Below, piece by piece: positions 7,155-7,773 of a stretch of DNA of 7,773 nt. This DNA is from UBA10364 sp049611965 (lineage in GTDB: Bacteria; Bacteroidota; Bacteroidia; Flavobacteriales; Schleiferiaceae). Numbering within the stretch: the first letter of the stretch is position 1; the number at the start of each line of letters is the position of its first letter. Made by a program: the position numbers and the translations under genes. A model generated the notes under the pieces. It had not been told where the DNA came from. It did no database searches and saw only the letters and a program-made list of their open reading frames with translations. The DNA lies in assembly GCA_049611965.1 (NCBI GenBank), contig JBMZBC010000043.1, forward strand, positions 1 through 7,773, read 5' to 3'.

Positions 7155-7162
7155 CAAACTTA
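7155..7162 (-). promoter_or_regulatory. Candidate -7 element of the proS promoter (TAAGTTTG)
   Basis: On the minus strand these bases read TAAGTTTG, an exact TAnnTTTG match 44 bases upstream of the proS start codon. No TTG is found at the right spacing further upstream, where the sequence already codes for the divergent lipoprotein. Position and the -7 match are the only support. Confidence 0.35.
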
Positions 7163-7170
7163 CTGAAGTT

Positions 7171-7773
7171 ATGAGGAAAGGTGTGTTTTTATTGGCGATT
7201 AGTTATGCACTATTGGTGAGCTGCAGCAGTGCAGTTTCCTTGGCGGATAATTATGCCGAAGATGAAAACTACTACGATCCTACTCTACCCTCGCCTCAGT
7301 TTGCGCGTACTTCCCTGACCTTGCCACAAAGTTATTCTGAAGAAGAATTAGACGATATCTGGACGAATTCTTCTGAAGTTGTAGCTCCAGAAAACAGCGG
7401 CCAAGGAAGTATTTGGTGGAACAACGCACCTTCTTCAGGCTGGTCTAACACAGGCTTCAACTCTTTCAATCGTCCTGGTAGCTCATTCTCCTTCTTTGGA
7501 GGCATGGGTCCTATGTTTAACCCATGGTCTCCTTGGAACAACCCTGCCTGGGTCTCGAACAATGGCTGGGGCATTGGCAACACCTATGGATCCGGTTACG
7601 GTTGGAATAACGGATGGGGTTGGCACGATCCATACGGATGGAACAACGGATGGGGCTACGGCTATGATCCCTACGGATATGGATACAACCCCTATGGCTG
7701 GAACAATGGTTGGAACAATGGTTGGGGCTGGAACAACGGTTGGAACAACAACTCGTGGTCTCAGACAGGCGGA
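7171..7773 (+). CDS. Lipoprotein with Trp/Asn/Gly/Tyr-rich repeat region, function unknown, C-terminus cut by window edge
   Basis: I do not recognise a named family. All 201 visible codons are open and the frame runs off the right edge. The N-terminus MRKGVFLLAISYALLVSC is a textbook lipoprotein signal: two basic residues, a hydrophobic stretch and lipobox LVSC with Cys18. Residues 19-75 are polar and acidic (AEDENYYD, SEEELDDIW). Residues 76-140 become rich in Ser, Asn, Trp, Phe, Pro and Gly. From 142 on the protein is built from WNNGW and DPYG-like units. Export by the general secretion path and membrane anchoring through the lipid are likely; the repeat region may be a flexible, aromatic-rich surface or wall-contact segment (inference). 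An in-frame ATG at 7126 would add 15 residues before the signal peptide, so 7171 is preferred. There is no Shine-Dalgarno sequence. Only a weak promoter-like GACTTTTG (7128-7135) lies upstream. The gene is divergent from proS. Confidence 0.85.
   Translation, partial: MRKGVFLLAISYALLVSCSSAVSLADNYAEDENYYDPTLPSPQFARTSLTLPQSYSEEELDDIWTNSSEVVAPENSGQGSIWWNNAPSSGWSNTGFNSFNRPGSSFSFFGGMGPMFNPWSPWNNPAWVSNNGWGIGNTYGSGYGWNNGWGWHDPYGWNNGWGYGYDPYGYGYNPYGWNNGWNNGWGWNNGWNNNSWSQTGG
7594..7758 (+). repeat. Degenerate WNNGW / DPYG coding repeats in the lipoprotein gene
   Basis: Residues 142-196 contain five overlapping WNNG units (starting at 145, 157, 177, 181 and 188 offset by one Trp at 187) and three D/N-P-Y-G units (153, 166, 173). 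By count, 48 of these 55 residues are Gly (15), Asn (14), Trp (11) or Tyr (8). Copies use mixed codons (AAT or AAC, GGA or GGT), and only the pair near 7699-7722 is nearly identical at the DNA level. The repetition is therefore mainly conserved as protein, with perhaps one recent duplication. Confidence 0.85.

Noticed and set aside
7332..7583. Minus-strand 83-codon open frame opposite the lipoprotein gene
   Set aside because: The plus-strand frame has a clean lipoprotein signal and patterned repeats; the antisense frame is a by-product of its composition.

Overview
The window looks like ordinary chromosomal core sequence from a member of the Bacteroidota, most likely of the Flavobacteriia/Flavobacteriales type. 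The evidence is: start codons without Shine-Dalgarno sequences; TAnnTTTG-type -7 promoter elements, the clearest being TTG-N19-TACATTTG ahead of tRNA-Glu; two lipoproteins with clear lipoboxes; a short archaeal/eukaryotic-type prolyl-tRNA synthetase; and a tRNA gene without an encoded CCA end. The genus cannot be named from this sequence alone.

Layout. Positions 1-1483 (minus strand) hold the first two thirds of purL, a small-type FGAM synthase subunit cut by the left window edge. A 56-bp divergent gap separates it from a plus-strand lipoprotein amidohydrolase of the YtcJ-like amidohydrolase-3 family (1540-3183). A long-chain acyl-CoA synthetase (3253-5031) follows 69 bp later on the same strand and ends at a strong intrinsic terminator (5051-5080). 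Facing it on the minus strand is a tRNA-Glu(UUC)-rpsT unit (5184-5530), with its own promoter at 5571-5600 and its own terminator at 5126-5151. Upstream of that lies proS (5635-7110, minus). Divergent from proS, a plus-strand gene (7171 to the right edge) encodes a lipoprotein whose visible C-terminal part is almost entirely Trp, Asn, Gly and Tyr. No gene-free stretch exceeds 300 bases; the longest is the 152-bp convergent region 5032-5183, which holds the two terminators.

The genes fall into housekeeping translation (proS, tRNA-Glu, rpsT), purine synthesis (purL), fatty-acid activation (acyl-CoA synthetase), an envelope hydrolase and an envelope protein of unknown role. Apart from the tRNA-Glu-rpsT pair, nothing suggests that neighbours act in one pathway. 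I see no defence system, mobile element, CRISPR array, origin or integration scar. The least explained item is the Trp/Asn/Gly/Tyr-rich lipoprotein at the right edge. Smaller curiosities are the palindrome in the tRNA leader and the reduced cysteine set in ProRS.
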